Source: a virus. From it: a DNA stretch of 61,058 bases. The stretch spans positions 1 to 61,058 of the IMG/VR virus record IMGVR_UViG_3300010375_000022; one strand, written 5' to 3'. The position numbers and the translations under genes were made by a program. The notes beneath the pieces were generated by a model that was not told the DNA's origin, ran no database searches, and was given only the letters and a program-made list of their open reading frames with translations. Below are positions 9,551-18,498 of this stretch, one piece after another (the first letter of the stretch is position 1; each line of letters opens with the position of its first letter).

Positions 9551-10894
9551 TTAGCGTCCGTAGCCGGCCGCGTAGGCCTGGTAGCGCTTCGCAAGTTGGT
9601 CATCGGTCATCGCCGGATTGGCCACACGCTGCGCTTGCATCCAGATGTTCTGCGGCAACGGCAGGTTGTGGTACTCATAGGCCTGCTTGAGCGCAGCGCC
9701 GGAGGGCAACGTGGGTTTGCCATCAGGCGTGCGGGATTTCACCTCGATGTCGTTGGCCATCTTGGCGATCGCGTTCTGTCGATCCTGCGTCAGTTTCACC
9801 GCCTCGTTGTCCGTCTTCGGGGCGGCGCGGCGAACTAGCTGACCATTCGCGTCGACCACCGGTCGCAGAATGCCGTTCGGCAATACCTGCCCCAGAGTGC
9901 TGTCCCCGGTGTCGACCAATTGGCCTTGCGGTCGAAACATCTCATTGGCCAACGCGCGCTCGCGCGCTGCCGCCTCCCCGCGCAGCTGCTCGCCGACGTC
10001 GCGCTGGAATTGCGTTCCTGCGCCAGCGGTGGTCTGCAGGTCTGCGCCCGTCCCTTTCACCAGGTCGCCGATCTGGCCACCGTAGAAGTTATAGATGGCC
10101 TGCTTCACGCGCGGATCGTGCGTGCTGCGCAGCGCGTCCTTCATGTCCACGCTCGCGTTGGACGCTGCCGTGCCCATCGTCGAGCGCGGGTCCCGGTTGA
10201 GAATCGCGTTGCGGTTCGCCTCCGCATTGCGTGCGGCGGTCTGCTGATCGTTCAACGCTTGGTCGTAAGCCGATTGAATCGCGTCGTTCACCGGGCGCGG
10301 AATATTCGACGCTGCCGCCTGAATGCCCTGTTCTGACGACACCGGCGTCCCGATGGTGCCGATTCCTGGGTTGCGAAACGAGGCCGAGGGAATGACATTG
10401 GTGTTGGCCAGCCTGTTGATCGTATCGGACGAGACCGGCACACCATTGACCGTTGCCGTACCCGATGCTGCAACCGGCTTCAACACACCGGCGCTATCCA
10501 AGTCTTGGGTGCTTGGGTCCACGACAGGGCTTGGTGTTGTTGCGGCCGCGCCCACCGGGGCCGTTGAATTTGCGGCAACGGCGGCGCCAATGGGTCGACT
10601 CACAGGCAACGAAGGTGCTGGCTGCGGTGGCGCACCCGAATTCGTCGCAACCGGTCGCGGGATGTCCGGAACGTTGCTCGGGGCAGTTAGATAATTCCCC
10701 GCCGGATTGCTGTTCGTGCCGAGCGGATTGAGCGCTGTCGGCTTCGTCGGATCGGGACTGTAGGTCGCTGGCGTCGGCGCTGCTGGATCGAAAGTTGGAT
10801 TGATACTTCCGGTACGCGCCTTTGTCGCGGCCGCGTCCTGCGCGGCTGCCTGTGCGCGCGGATCTTCGTATTTCTCTGAGGTGTAGAGAGGCAT
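9551..10894 (-). CDS. Virion protein, Pro/Ala-rich N-terminus, next to giant ejected protein
   Basis: A 447-residue protein of unknown function. The first 150 residues are low-complexity, rich in Pro, Ala, Thr and Asn; the rest looks helical. It holds two copies of an IPRP motif (NVPDIPRP and SNIPRP), and the same motif (DVPNIPRP) lies near the N-terminus of the adjacent giant protein. Position between coiled-coil virion genes and the giant gene suggests an internal virion or ejection protein. This is inferred from context; I do not recognise a family. Confidence 0.6.
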   Translation of the reverse strand: MPLYTSEKYEDPRAQAAAQDAAATKARTGSINPTFDPAAPTPATYSPDPTKPTALNPLGTNSNPAGNYLTAPSNVPDIPRPVATNSGAPPQPAPSLPVSRPIGAAVAANSTAPVGAAATTPSPVVDPSTQDLDSAGVLKPVAASGTATVNGVPVSSDTINRLANTNVIPSASFRNPGIGTIGTPVSSEQGIQAAASNIPRPVNDAIQSAYDQALNDQQTAARNAEANRNAILNRDPRSTMGTAASNASVDMKDALRSTHDPRVKQAIYNFYGGQIGDLVKGTGADLQTTAGAGTQFQRDVGEQLRGEAAARERALANEMFRPQGQLVDTGDSTLGQVLPNGILRPVVDANGQLVRRAAPKTDNEAVKLTQDRQNAIAKMANDIEVKSRTPDGKPTLPSGAALKQAYEYHNLPLPQNIWMQAQRVANPAMTDDQLAKRYQAYAAGYGR

Positions 10895-10904
10895 CGGTCT
10901 TCCT

Positions 10905-12803
10905 TCAGATATTCGGTGGAGAATCCGTCGAAACGTCGTAATTCACGCGGGTGTCGTGACTCTGCGACGTCGACGACTGGCCGCTGCCGGAGACGCTCGA
11001 CTGCGCGTGAATCGCGCTCATCGCGCCTGCCGCCATCTGAGCGGTCATGCCGCCGGCGCTGGTCAGCGCGTCCTTGATCATTCCTGACACGGTCACGAGG
11101 CGTTGCATGCGCGACTCGAACTGCGTGCTGATCGTCTGGAAATAAGCGATCGTATTGCGCATGGTCGATTCGAACGCGCGGATGCGTAGGTCTTCGCCCT
11201 GGGTGGCGTACCGAAGTTGTTCACCCCAACGCCCGGTGTCGGCGGTGTAGGACTGAGCACGCGCTTGGATCGAGTCGCGCTTGGCGTTGATCTGCGCTGT
11301 GAGCCCCTGCACCAGTCCAAGAAACTTCTGCGTTCCGGTCTCGATCGCCTTGAGCTTGGCCTCTGCCACGCGCGCCTTGGCATTGTTCTTCTCGCTCGCG
11401 GCCTGGACAGTGGCGGCATAGGCCCGCGATTCGGATTCGTATAGCTGACCGCTGACGGCGATGCCACGTGTGCTCGAGTCGTAAGCCTCGAATGCGAGCT
11501 TCTGCGTTTCCGCCCACGCCTCGTTTTCCGATTTGAACTTGTCTACTTCCAGCCGCTGAATATCGGCTTGAACCTTCACGCCCTCGAGCTTCGCGGAAAA
11601 CAGGCGAGCGAGCGTTTCCAGCGCGCCAAGGCGCGCGGTGTAGATGCGCACCTTCTGCTCGTTGAGCGTGCCCTTGAGCTGCTCGGCTTCAATTTCCGCC
11701 TTGAGGATGTCGAGCTTGGCGAGTTCGGCGCGCAGCTTGGCCTCGAACACCTCGCGAATCGCCTGCACGCGCGTGATCGCCGCGTTGAATGCGGCGATGC
11801 GCAGGTTGAAGATATCCTTGGTGATTTCGACGACGGTCTTCGCCGCATCGAACACCCGCTGCGCAGTCCAGTTCCACAACTGGCCCCACATGGTTTCCAG
11901 AGCGATGCCTTGCGCGACCGCGGCCCGCAGGTTCTCGATCTGCCATTCGGCAGCCTTGGTGAACACGTCTCGGCTGAGCGTCGCCTCGCGCAACTGGCTC
12001 TGCTCGCGCGCGGTGTCGACCTGCTCGACCAGCATGCCCGGCGGCATGCTGAAATTGCGGGCTGCCCAGTCTTCGAAAGCGTTCTCCACGGCCGCGCGCG
12101 CTGTGAGCGCTTCGCGATCGCGCGCGGCCGCAAACAGCGCGGCTTGCACGACGGGCTGCATGGCGAAATCGCCGGCCAGCATGGCGCGGATCGTCGTCGT
12201 CAGTTGGTCGACCACAAGCGGGTTGTATGGGGATTCCGACCATTGCAGTTGCAGCGGCGGGGGCGTCGTGTCGAGCGTGGGAATTTCCCCGACGTCGAAA
12301 TCCGGAACAGTGATCTGCGGGGTTGCCGGTGTGTTGATCGGATCGAGCGCATCTAACTCCGGCTGTTGCGAGTCCGGCGCGACCGGCATGTCCGGCATGG
12401 TTAGCACCGGCGCGGTAGGCCGGCCGGAATAGTCGACGCGGGGCGCTGTCGGCAGTGACTGAATCCCCGTCTTCGGCGAGAACGGCCCCGGGTCGGTCAC
12501 ATCGATCCCGTCGATCAGGTCGCGGAGATCCTGATAGTCGGGTGCCGTGAAGTCGCCGACATCGCCGAACAGTGTCGGATCCGGCGGCGGAAACGAGGGC
12601 AGCGGGTTTGCGGTGATGGGCTGCGGGCGGATATCGGGCGCTGTCGCCTCATCAGGCGGTTTCCAATTTCCCAATGCGTCGATTGTCGCCTGTGTTCTGT
12701 CGAGCCAGTCAGCCGATCGATCGATCATCAACTGCGTCACTTCATTGACGTTGGTGATCGCGGCTTGATAGGCGCTGTTGCTGTTGTCCGGCGTGTCAGC
12801 CAT
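10905..12803 (-). CDS. Coiled-coil virion protein, possible ejection protein
   Basis: A 632-residue protein. Residues about 30-190 are Pro/Asp-rich, about 200-600 are strongly helical and heptad-like (many Ala, Glu, Lys, Gln), and the tail is Ser/Gln-rich. I chose the ATG at 12803 because it overlaps the upstream stop as TGATG. Long-helix virion proteins in this position in podovirus-like phages are often internal proteins ejected with DNA. No enzymatic motif is visible. Confidence 0.6.
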   Translation of the reverse strand: MADTPDNSNSAYQAAITNVNEVTQLMIDRSADWLDRTQATIDALGNWKPPDEATAPDIRPQPITANPLPSFPPPDPTLFGDVGDFTAPDYQDLRDLIDGIDVTDPGPFSPKTGIQSLPTAPRVDYSGRPTAPVLTMPDMPVAPDSQQPELDALDPINTPATPQITVPDFDVGEIPTLDTTPPPLQLQWSESPYNPLVVDQLTTTIRAMLAGDFAMQPVVQAALFAAARDREALTARAAVENAFEDWAARNFSMPPGMLVEQVDTAREQSQLREATLSRDVFTKAAEWQIENLRAAVAQGIALETMWGQLWNWTAQRVFDAAKTVVEITKDIFNLRIAAFNAAITRVQAIREVFEAKLRAELAKLDILKAEIEAEQLKGTLNEQKVRIYTARLGALETLARLFSAKLEGVKVQADIQRLEVDKFKSENEAWAETQKLAFEAYDSSTRGIAVSGQLYESESRAYAATVQAASEKNNAKARVAEAKLKAIETGTQKFLGLVQGLTAQINAKRDSIQARAQSYTADTGRWGEQLRYATQGEDLRIRAFESTMRNTIAYFQTISTQFESRMQRLVTVSGMIKDALTSAGGMTAQMAAGAMSAIHAQSSVSGSGQSSTSQSHDTRVNYDVSTDSPPNI

Positions 12804-13972
12804 CACACTCTCCTGCTGGCGGGATCGACCGCCACAGCGAGCGCGTCGAGCATGAAATCGGCACCGGCGACGTTGCCGACGGTGAACTGGATGTACCGCG
12901 TCTTGAGCCCACGGCCGAGCGCGCACCGCTGCGGCGCCACGTCATCGCCGAAGCGCGACTCGAAGGTATAGGTGTACGTCGGTGATGTCGCGCCATTCGT
13001 CGTGTCGCGAATCGTGGCTAGCAGGCCGGCCGGCACGCCAACCGTCGCCCATCCGTACAGCATGCGTGGGTGTTTCACTTGCTCGGAGCCGAGCGTGTCC
13101 AGGCCGGTCGTGATGCTCCCGTCGATCGGGGTACCGGCATCGTCATCGGCATTGAGCCGCCACAGTCCCGCGCTATCGACGCCGTGCAACACGCCGTTGT
13201 GCACCGCGATCGAATCCAACTTCCACCCCGTGTAGCGACTCATGCCGAACGAGTCGGTATTGGCCGTCCAGACATCGGCCTGGTTATCAAGCGCCGGCGG
13301 CAGGTAGGCCTCGTCGAGCCATGCGCGCTCTCGCACCACGGCGACGCCAAGCGTGATCGGCGTGAAGGAACCCAGAGCGCGAGCCGACTCGGAAACGGTC
13401 AACCGCGGGCTGCCGACAGGCGTAAACCTGTCCGTCAGCGCGCCGCTATCGGCCAGACGCGCGACGCTGATCGCCGTCCACGCCTCGCCCGTATGCAGCA
13501 TGTCGGCGAAGGTGCCGCGCCGCGCATACTTGATCTTGTCGCTGACGCGCGCGGTCTCACTGACGCTCGCCGTCGGGTGCCGCACCGGCGTGTAGGCCTC
13601 GACAACATGCAGCACCTCGACGGGGACCGCAATCTGCTGCGAAAGCCACGCTTCGCTGACATGCAGTTCCTCGGCGATCGCCATTCGCTGGGCAGACTCG
13701 TACCGATCACCCGCGCGCAGCGTTTCCGACACGAGCACACGCTGATGGGCGGCAAGCGTGTACGTCTCGGCAACGCACAGCGTTTCCGACATATCGGCCG
13801 CGTGGAAGAACGACAGCGCCTCCGCGACCGTGCCATGTTCCGACACCTTGGCACGGCGCACCGTGAAGAACGTATCTGAAACGCGGCCGGTGTCGCGGAT
13901 GATGGCGGCGCGGACCGGCTTGTACGCCTCGCCTAGATGGCCGGCGGCTTCGATCAGGAGGCACTGGCTCAT
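12803..13972 (-). CDS. Virion/tail protein with VSE-type repeats
   Basis: A 389-residue protein. The N-terminal 220 residues contain degenerate repeats of roughly 15-30 residues built around V-S-E-x-x-x-V/A-x-D (for example VSETLRAGD, VSEAWLS, VSETARVSD). The C-terminal 160 residues look beta-rich (GWKLDSIAVHNGV, TYTYTFESRFGDD). Start overlaps the upstream stop as TAATG. Function unknown; repeats plus a beta domain fit an exposed tail or baseplate-like part. Confidence 0.6.
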   Translation of the reverse strand: MSQCLLIEAAGHLGEAYKPVRAAIIRDTGRVSDTFFTVRRAKVSEHGTVAEALSFFHAADMSETLCVAETYTLAAHQRVLVSETLRAGDRYESAQRMAIAEELHVSEAWLSQQIAVPVEVLHVVEAYTPVRHPTASVSETARVSDKIKYARRGTFADMLHTGEAWTAISVARLADSGALTDRFTPVGSPRLTVSESARALGSFTPITLGVAVVRERAWLDEAYLPPALDNQADVWTANTDSFGMSRYTGWKLDSIAVHNGVLHGVDSAGLWRLNADDDAGTPIDGSITTGLDTLGSEQVKHPRMLYGWATVGVPAGLLATIRDTTNGATSPTYTYTFESRFGDDVAPQRCALGRGLKTRYIQFTVGNVAGADFMLDALAVAVDPASRRV

Positions 13973-16581
13973 TAGTCGATCACTCCAATGTAGGTCGGTT
14001 GCGTCGTGATGCCTGGCCAGTTGGGGATACCGAGCTGCGAGGTGACGCTATTGATGGTTGTGCTGTAGACCATAGAGTCGGCCAACCCGAGCACGTTGTA
14101 GGTCAAGCCGATGTACTGATCTTCAGAGAATCCGTCGTGGACATCTGGCGTATGCAAGCCCCAGTGCGGCCAGTTGGGCTGCTCTACGACGGTCTGCAGT
14201 GGCGTCAGGGCGGAACTGCATACCAACCACACGGAGTACTTGGCTGAGGCTGGAAAGTTCTCGTACACGGCCGGTGGAAGCGGCGGTTCAGGAATGTGAT
14301 AGGAAGCTGCGTCCATGTTCTCGCAGATCGAGCACCACGGTCCGGAGTCTGCATAATCCAAGCACGTATCCGGGGAATAAACCGGACTTGGAGACATCGC
14401 AGTACGGGCGACAACAGGGCCGCAACCATCCGGATGCTGCGCGGCCGACACCAGTTGATAGTTGCCGTGGCCGAGGTCTATCCAGTGCCCGGTGTAGCCA
14501 GGAAAATTGCGCCACGTCGGGCAGTGCCATGGGTCAGTGAGCGTTAGATAGCTGTACGACACAGAATGGCTACGTCCCGCATCGGACCTGGCGACCGAGT
14601 AATAGTAGGCTTCACGGTCATCGAACGGCACGGCGATCGAGGCACCAACGTGTGGCGATTGCACGGAAGTTGTCTCGATCTTTTTCAAGAATCGCTTTTG
14701 TCGGATCGCATCACCATATTCTGGTGCGGTGATGTCGTCGGATACAGCGACTTGGTAGTACCCAGCGCTTTTGCTTGTGATGACTGTGTCCGTCGAGCTT
14801 GTCGGACACTCCACACGATCATCGAAATCGTTCGTGTAAAAGGAGGGTGGGTTGCCGTTGCCGTTCAGTTCCAAGTAGCCGCCGCCATCTTCGTGGCTCG
14901 ACCAACTCCCGATGAACATGCAGGCCTCAAAGTCATCGTAATAGGTCGCTGGCACCACCCTCGGATCGCGGAAGAACTTCACCCATTTAAGTTCGTTCCC
15001 AGCAAAAAAAACGTGCATGACCGTATCGCATCGTTTCGCCGCGCCGATGCGCCGCTGCCATTCAAGTTCAGGCGCCATACGCATCGACGATAGCAACCCC
15101 AACTCGGGTTGCGGAAATCGGATGATCGGTCCAGCACCCGCCGCCTTGTCCATGTAGAGATAGCCCTCGCTCTCCTTCGTGCATGTGGCGGAAGCTGTAG
15201 CGATGGGGGTGAGCTCTAGCGAATCAGCAAACTCGAATGCGGCGGCCGCACTTTGCGACAAGTGCGTCGTCACCGATGCCAGCTCCTCCTCTGTAAGTCG
15301 ATCAAGCTTCCATATGACGGCATCCGTCACGTCCTTATATCTGCTCCGAAGCTTCTCGAAGATCGCTTTCAAGGCTGCAGCACTCGGGTTCTGGTTTACT
15401 ACCACCGTGGCGCCAAAATGGAGCGATACGGCGTAGTGCACGCCCTTCCAGATGCCTTCGGCGTCGATGTAGTAAGCCGTGTTGTGCGCCTCATCTCCTC
15501 TCAGATTGAATGCCCACCCAAGAGCGCTTGAGTAAGCGGTGCATTGGTAAAATGGAGCAAGATCATCCTGGTTCAGCAGCTGCGCTATTCGACCCGCTCG
15601 AATCCATGCAGCCAACGCATCGCCAGTCGGAAATCCTTCTCCTGTCGGAAAGCCTCCGAACGTGTCGAGTATAGCGAGCACGTCGTCGTCGTCGCTGTGC
15701 TCGTTCTTTCGCTTGTCTGGCAAAGTGCGATTGACGATGTAGTCGCGAAATTTCGGATCGACCGTGTACGGGTTGAGCGGCAACGGCATCGCAACGATGC
15801 CGCGCGTGTTACCGATCTCGACTAGCCACAGCGTGCCATCCGCACCGCGCGCAATCCCATGTGTTCGAAACCACCGCCAGTCGTAGCGAATTTGAAGTCC
15901 GCGGCTGACCACGTCAGCGCCATACTGCGCCGAGCCGGCCGATGCAACCTTGGGCGGTTTGGGAGCGTTTTCGTACAGACTGATTTGCTGCCGCCCTCTT
16001 TGACGTTGCTTTCCGAACCCCATCAGCGCCTGCACACACTGACGCATCATTCCGCTGTACATAGTCGGCTTGAGCTTTGTGTACTGCGAGAATACGATCG
16101 ACGAGTCTTGGTCCTGATTGCTCAGGATGTCGAACTCCGGCCACGGCTCGATCGCAAGACGGTCCATATCTTGCCAATCTTGCGGGATCAGGAACGCCTC
16201 GGCACAGCGTTGAGTCGGATGAAACGAGCGCAGCGTCTGGTATGTGGGGCTGTCGTTCGTCGCTGGGACGTCGATGATGAATCCGTTGCGCGAAACCCCC
16301 GAAACCATGTCCGGCACAGCGACCGGTGTTATTTCATCCTCTTCAGACACCGACACTTGCCCAGCGACGATATGTACAGCACTGATGCCGCCGGCGATGA
16401 CTACGTAGCAGTAGCTGTCGTCGTCCAGTCGGCGCGCTGCGCTCAGCACAGCGAGACCACCGGCACGCGCGCGTTCTTCGGTCGTGCGTAGCAGGTGCAG
16501 CGCTTGGCTCAGAAATCCTTTCGCCACCTCCTCGTCGCCGGAGAAGGTGACGCGCGCCGGGCCAAATCTCAAACCCGACAT
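13972..16581 (-). CDS. Large virion-associated protein of unknown function
   Basis: An 869-residue protein of mixed, Cys- and aromatic-rich sequence with no motif I recognise. It sits inside the tail gene block, overlaps the next gene by 1 bp (TAATG), and starts 3 bp after the preceding stop, so it is co-translated with neighbouring virion genes. A tail or virion structural role is inferred from position. Confidence 0.55.
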   Translation of the reverse strand: MSGLRFGPARVTFSGDEEVAKGFLSQALHLLRTTEERARAGGLAVLSAARRLDDDSYCYVVIAGGISAVHIVAGQVSVSEEDEITPVAVPDMVSGVSRNGFIIDVPATNDSPTYQTLRSFHPTQRCAEAFLIPQDWQDMDRLAIEPWPEFDILSNQDQDSSIVFSQYTKLKPTMYSGMMRQCVQALMGFGKQRQRGRQQISLYENAPKPPKVASAGSAQYGADVVSRGLQIRYDWRWFRTHGIARGADGTLWLVEIGNTRGIVAMPLPLNPYTVDPKFRDYIVNRTLPDKRKNEHSDDDDVLAILDTFGGFPTGEGFPTGDALAAWIRAGRIAQLLNQDDLAPFYQCTAYSSALGWAFNLRGDEAHNTAYYIDAEGIWKGVHYAVSLHFGATVVVNQNPSAAALKAIFEKLRSRYKDVTDAVIWKLDRLTEEELASVTTHLSQSAAAAFEFADSLELTPIATASATCTKESEGYLYMDKAAGAGPIIRFPQPELGLLSSMRMAPELEWQRRIGAAKRCDTVMHVFFAGNELKWVKFFRDPRVVPATYYDDFEACMFIGSWSSHEDGGGYLELNGNGNPPSFYTNDFDDRVECPTSSTDTVITSKSAGYYQVAVSDDITAPEYGDAIRQKRFLKKIETTSVQSPHVGASIAVPFDDREAYYYSVARSDAGRSHSVSYSYLTLTDPWHCPTWRNFPGYTGHWIDLGHGNYQLVSAAQHPDGCGPVVARTAMSPSPVYSPDTCLDYADSGPWCSICENMDAASYHIPEPPLPPAVYENFPASAKYSVWLVCSSALTPLQTVVEQPNWPHWGLHTPDVHDGFSEDQYIGLTYNVLGLADSMVYSTTINSVTSQLGIPNWPGITTQPTYIGVID

Positions 16582-16584
16582 GGA

Positions 16585-17229
16585 TCAGTCGGTCAGGCTG
16601 GTCTGGTAGCCCAACTGGAACGGCTCGGCGTTATAGATCGGGCGCGGGCCGCTATCGAAAGGTGCTGCGGACCACAGCGTTCCGCCCGTGCCGCCACGGG
16701 TATTGTCCGAGATCACTGCGGCGCCGGTCGCCGTGATCGAGGTCGTGCATACGCAATTGAACGTGGCGTAGCTGCCGAGCGGGATCGCGGCGACGTTGGC
16801 CGCGGGGGCCGCGAACACGGCAGCAGGTCGAGTCGCGTTGCTGAATCCTTCCGTCGTCGAGGTGATCTCGGCCTGCGTCGCGGCGAAGTTGGCGGCCGTC
16901 AACGTGTTCGCCGGTGTGGTTGAGCCGCTGAACATCGTCAGATACCAGGTGTTGATTTTGGCGTCGGTATAGAAGCCGATGCCGAGCAGCTTCATGATGC
17001 CCTGGTCGACGATCAGGTTTTTGTCGCAGGTGAAATCCTTTTCGAGATTTGGATAACGATGGAAAAAACGCCCAACGAGGCGCTTGTCTTCGAACAGGAT
17101 TACGCCTTCCGGGGTGATCTGGTATTGATCATGCAGTAGCGCGCTGGCGATCTGGGATTCCCAACGCCGCATCCACTGCTGCAGGCGGCGGCTGGAAACG
17201 TGGATGAATTGCTCGAGCTTCGACGACAT
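16585..17229 (-). CDS. Phage structural protein, unknown family
   Basis: A 214-residue protein. The N-terminal 80 residues are basic and helical; the rest is Ala/Thr-rich, beta-like sequence typical of virion proteins (FNCVCTTSITATGAAVIS, then a GGTGG turn). It lies in the tail block. A 78-bp gap upstream (17230-17307) is larger than elsewhere in this operon and holds no gene. Function unknown. Confidence 0.55.
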   Translation of the reverse strand: MSSKLEQFIHVSSRRLQQWMRRWESQIASALLHDQYQITPEGVILFEDKRLVGRFFHRYPNLEKDFTCDKNLIVDQGIMKLLGIGFYTDAKINTWYLTMFSGSTTPANTLTAANFAATQAEITSTTEGFSNATRPAAVFAAPAANVAAIPLGSYATFNCVCTTSITATGAAVISDNTRGGTGGTLWSAAPFDSGPRPIYNAEPFQLGYQTSLTD

Positions 17230-17307
17230 GAGAGCGTCTCCGTAGACGGGAGGCGCTCATGCACCGAATGGAAATCGCGCGAGCTCTTGCTCGGCGCGGA
17301 AAGAAAA

Positions 17308-18498
17308 CTACTGGACGGCGGCAGTCAGCCGGCGGTTTAGCATCACCAGCGATGCGCGCGCGCGTTGCGGAAGCCGCAGGCGATCAGCCTGCGGTTCGAT
17401 CAGGTCACCGTCGTTAGTGCCCAGAACAAAACCGTTCGGCGCCAGCCACGCGACGAGGTTGTTGCCTGCCTGCTGGCGCTGTGGATCGAGGTCTCCGCCG
17501 ATGATCTCGATGGCCTGCCCTGGAATCGGCGGCAGGCCTCCGGTCGACTCCTGCACCCATTCGGACGGCTTGGCGCCCCGTAGAAACACCACGCCATCAT
17601 CCGTGCCGACATACACGCCGGAGTCGACGCCAGCGATCATGCGTATGCGACTGGCGAACTGCACGAAGCCGTGCCGCGGCGAGTGCAGGTGGTATGCCAT
17701 CGGCCGCGACGCGTACATCACGTTGTTGCGTGCGACCAGCAGACGGCCGCGCCAGTTCGTTGCGTACTGCCCGCTCGGCATGCGGCGCAACCATTGGGTC
17801 GGTGCATCCTTGCCGCGCGTGCCGGCGCCGATCAGGAATGAGGGCATGCCCATTCCCGTGTCGCCAACGCGTTCCAGCAATTCGCCTCCGGGCTCGGTCG
17901 CGTAGACGCGCACCGTATCGGCGTCGTCCGCGGTCGGCATCTGCGATAGCTGAATGCCGCCACACTGCGGCACTTGCACCATTCGAAGCGCGGACAATCC
18001 GCCCTCGACGCCGTCGCGCAGGAACGATACTGCGACGCCGTAAAGTCCCGCGTTGAGTCCGCCTGTGGGAACGGCCTGTACCGTCGGCGCGGACGCATCG
18101 GAGATCCCGAGCGGCTGCACCTCATCCCCGCGGATGCGCAAGATCGTGGTGCGGTTGGTCGCAATCACCGTATCATTTAGCAGCGCGTACGCGCACCGAT
18201 CTGCACTGTTCAGTGTGCCGATGGCGTCGAACGTACCCGCGGCGGTCACCCGATACAGCGTCGTACCCGCGCTCGCGAACTCACCCAGCCGGCTGGACCA
18301 GTAGCTGTTGCAGCCAGGCAGCGCAGCCACCAGCGCGCGGCCGCCGCGCCGCGCCGCGCGGCCATCGCGGTCGATGTTGACGTTGACCGCATCGCGCAAC
18401 GCAATGAAGCGACCTTTCTTGTCGGCCTTGAGCGCGGTTTCGCGACTAACGTTGTCTATGCCAAGCGGCCACGGGCCCAGCGGGTATGTTTTAACCAT
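17308..18498 (-). CDS. Tail accessory protein, possible beta-propeller
   Basis: A 396-residue protein. I chose the ATG at 18498 (MVKTYPLGPWPLGIDN), which overlaps the upstream stop by 8 bp, over an upstream ATG that lies inside the neighbouring gene. The sequence alternates short beta-like blocks (TTLYRVTAAG, GRLLVARNNVMYAS, GVYVGTDDGVVFLRG), as in beta-propeller tail accessory proteins such as P22 gp10. That analogy is by pattern only. It probably closes or extends the portal/tail assembly. Confidence 0.55.
   Translation of the reverse strand: MVKTYPLGPWPLGIDNVSRETALKADKKGRFIALRDAVNVNIDRDGRAARRGGRALVAALPGCNSYWSSRLGEFASAGTTLYRVTAAGTFDAIGTLNSADRCAYALLNDTVIATNRTTILRIRGDEVQPLGISDASAPTVQAVPTGGLNAGLYGVAVSFLRDGVEGGLSALRMVQVPQCGGIQLSQMPTADDADTVRVYATEPGGELLERVGDTGMGMPSFLIGAGTRGKDAPTQWLRRMPSGQYATNWRGRLLVARNNVMYASRPMAYHLHSPRHGFVQFASRIRMIAGVDSGVYVGTDDGVVFLRGAKPSEWVQESTGGLPPIPGQAIEIIGGDLDPQRQQAGNNLVAWLAPNGFVLGTNDGDLIEPQADRLRLPQRARASLVMLNRRLTAAVQ

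Noticed and set aside
11568-12356. Plus-strand frames over the coiled-coil virion gene
   Set aside because: Shadows of the helical minus-strand gene; no independent support.
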